DNA of 64,000 bases from Bog-756 sp963713625. GTDB lineage: Bacteria; Actinomycetota; Acidimicrobiia; Acidimicrobiales; RAAP-2. The notes below the pieces were generated by a model. That model made no database searches. It worked only from the letters and a program-made list of their open reading frames with translations, and was not told where the DNA came from. The stretch is from positions 1-64,000 of the forward strand of contig CAVQMN010000005.1 in NCBI GenBank assembly GCA_963713625.1, given 5' to 3'. The position numbers and the translations under genes are program-made. Every line of letters begins with the position of its first letter. Position 1 is the first letter of the stretch. Positions 62,745 through 64,000 of this stretch are shown piece after piece.

Positions 62745-64000
62745 TCACGGTCCCGTTTCGGGGGCGCCGGAACCGGCATCCCGAGGGCCCGGTCCTCCGG
62801 TCGTTGCCGATCCGCCGGAGGTGCCGGACCGGCCGGAGGCGCCTCTGGCGCCGGACAGCGACCCGAGCACCAGGCGGGCCGCGGTCCTGCCGCTGCCGAT
62901 GCAGGCCGGGATGCCCACCCCTCGCAGGGCGGCCCCGGCCAGAGCCAATCCCCCGAGGCCGGCGACCTCTTCTTCGACCTGGGCCACGTTGATCAGATGG
63001 CCGGGCCGGTACTGGGGGAAAGCCCGGTCCCATCGGGTCACCAACGTGTGCAGAGGAGCTCCGTGGATGTCGAGGATCCGGGCCAGCTCGCCGAAGGCCG
63101 ATGCGGTCAGCTGTTCATCGTCGAGCTGCAGGTGTCGTTCGTCGCCGAACCGGCCCACCGAAACCCGGACCAGCTCGTCCTCCGGGCGACCGAGGTGGGG
63201 CCACTTCAAATCGAGGTAGGTGCATCCGGTGATCATGGCCGGGAGGCCGGCGATGGTCGACGTGCGCGGGACCAGGAATCCGGTGCCACGACGGGGAGCC
63301 CGGATCGATCCCTCCGCCAGGGACATGGTGATCACGGCGACCGAGGCGTATTGGATCGTGCTGAGGATGCCCGCCGCCGTCGGTGCCATCGGAGCCAGGA
63401 GCACCGCGGCCTCGGGGGCCGGAACGGCCAGCACGACACCGTCGACGTGGTCCCGCCGCGATCGTCCGTCGGCGGTGTCGTAGAGGGAGAGGTCCCACCG
63501 TCCGGACCCCGGGCCCGGGGTCCGGCGGCGCTCGATGGCGTCGACCCGGACGTCGGTCTGGATGGTCGCCCCCCGATGGACGAGGGCTTCGACGAGGGAC
63601 TCGGCCAAGCTGGCCGTGCTGCCGGTGAGGGACCAGAAGACGGGGGCTGGGGCAGCCTGTCCATCAGCCGGTGTGGCCGTTGTGGCCGGCGCGGCCGGCG
63701 CGGTCTCGGGGGGCCCGACCCGTCCGAGACGGTGCATCAGGCTCCCGGGCTGGAGCGCCGCCGCGATCAGCACCGGCATGGTGGCGGCCGCGCTGAGGTC
63801 GTCGACCCCACCGGCATTGATACCGCCGATCAGCGGATCCACCAGTCGGTCGACCACCGGGCGCCCGAGGCGCTCCCCGACGATCTGCCCGACGGCCTGG
63901 TCGCCGACGACGCCGCGGCCACGGCGATGGGGGAGGACCAGGTCCCGGGCCACGGCCAGCGATTCGGCGGGGCTGAGAATGCCCGATCGCACGAGCGGCC
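62745..64000 (-). CDS. hemY: HemY-type protoporphyrinogen/coproporphyrinogen oxidase, 5' end outside the window
   Basis: The frame is open to the window edge, so the FAD-binding N-terminus is not seen; 415 residues run from the first in-window ATG (63992). VVDRLVDPLIGGINAGGVDD LSAAATMP is the HemY/HemG membrane-associated region, followed by VFWSLTGSTASLAESLVEAL, and the C-terminus LINVAQVEEEVAGLGGLALA GAALRGVGIPACIGSGRTAA with the second FAD loop. In actinobacteria this enzyme oxidises coproporphyrinogen III in the coproporphyrin-dependent route. A Gly/Ser/Pro-rich tail of ~40 residues is unusual. Confidence 0.88.
   Translation of the reverse strand, partial: PLVRSGILSPAESLAVARDLVLPHRRGRGVVGDQAVGQIVGERLGRPVVDRLVDPLIGGINAGGVDDLSAAATMPVLIAAALQPGSLMHRLGRVGPPETAPAAPATTATPADGQAAPAPVFWSLTGSTASLAESLVEALVHRGATIQTDVRVDAIERRRTPGPGSGRWDLSLYDTADGRSRRDHVDGVVLAVPAPEAAVLLAPMAPTAAGILSTIQYASVAVITMSLAEGSIRAPRRGTGFLVPRTSTIAGLPAMITGCTYLDLKWPHLGRPEDELVRVSVGRFGDERHLQLDDEQLTASAFGELARILDIHGAPLHTLVTRWDRAFPQYRPGHLINVAQVEEEVAGLGGLALAGAALRGVGIPACIGSGRTAARLVLGSLSGARGASGRSGTSGGSATTGGPGPRDAGSGAPETGP

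Overview
The window reads as a high-GC actinobacterial chromosome segment. GTG starts are common, genes are packed with 1-4 bp stop/start overlaps, and mycothiol (mshA), nickel superoxide dismutase, Rex, C5-pathway haem and RsiG-type genes are all present. Gene order mshA - YbjN - proC - rex - hemA - hemC - cobA - hemD - hemB - hemL matches the conserved actinobacterial arrangement. An early-branching actinobacterium, possibly Acidimicrobiia, is my inference and is not proven by any single gene.

Layout. 1-2.1 kb: end of a large LuxR-type regulator. 2.4-5.1 kb: a small mobile patch holding the 'mobile mystery' pair (Fic protein B and XRE protein A), twin palindromic operators, an ISL3-type insertion sequence with only a right end visible, and a tRNA-Lys gene. 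5.3-9.8 kb: GNAT acetyltransferase, YVTN beta-propeller lipoprotein, cysteine-desulfurase-like enzyme, DksA/TraR zinc-finger protein, hexapeptide acyltransferase. 9.8-13.6 kb: nickel SOD, divergent from its maturation protease, which is translationally coupled to an RsiG-like c-di-GMP-binding protein and an XRE regulator; then mshA and a YbjN protein. 13.7-22.9 kb: proC, a SAM hydroxide adenosyltransferase homologue, rex and the haem cluster. 23.2-26.9 kb: a large Pro/Ala-rich membrane protein of unknown role and a geranylgeranyl-reductase-type flavoprotein. 27.0-43.5 kb: a complete 14-gene nuo operon (respiratory complex I), with an apparent one-base frameshift near the end of nuoD. 43.6-50.4 kb: LapA-like protein, DUF2252 protein, glutamate decarboxylase, a two-TM/pore channel-like protein, a ClC chloride channel/antiporter preceded by an overlooked 53-residue membrane ORF, and a SHOCT protein. 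50.6-53.7 kb: membrane protein, SCO6745/SalK-like protein, SDR. 53.8-59.7 kb: a divergent pair, a giant phosphoesterase-like/MprF-like fusion and acetyl-CoA synthetase, plus a HAD phosphatase. 59.8-64 kb: cytochrome P450, apolipoprotein N-acyltransferase with Cys-to-Ser at the catalytic position, and a partial HemY-type oxidase.

How they work together. Rex, Nuo, the haem genes, menaquinone-type reductase, NiSOD and mycothiol form an aerobic respiration and redox-defence block. Glutamate decarboxylase beside ClC and channel-like proteins suggests acid or membrane-potential homeostasis. The strongest candidates for something not described are this gad/channel/ClC neighbourhood, the coupling of NiSOD maturation to an RsiG-like switch, the phosphoesterase-MprF fusion, and the Fic/XRE pair whose operators abut a transposase gene.
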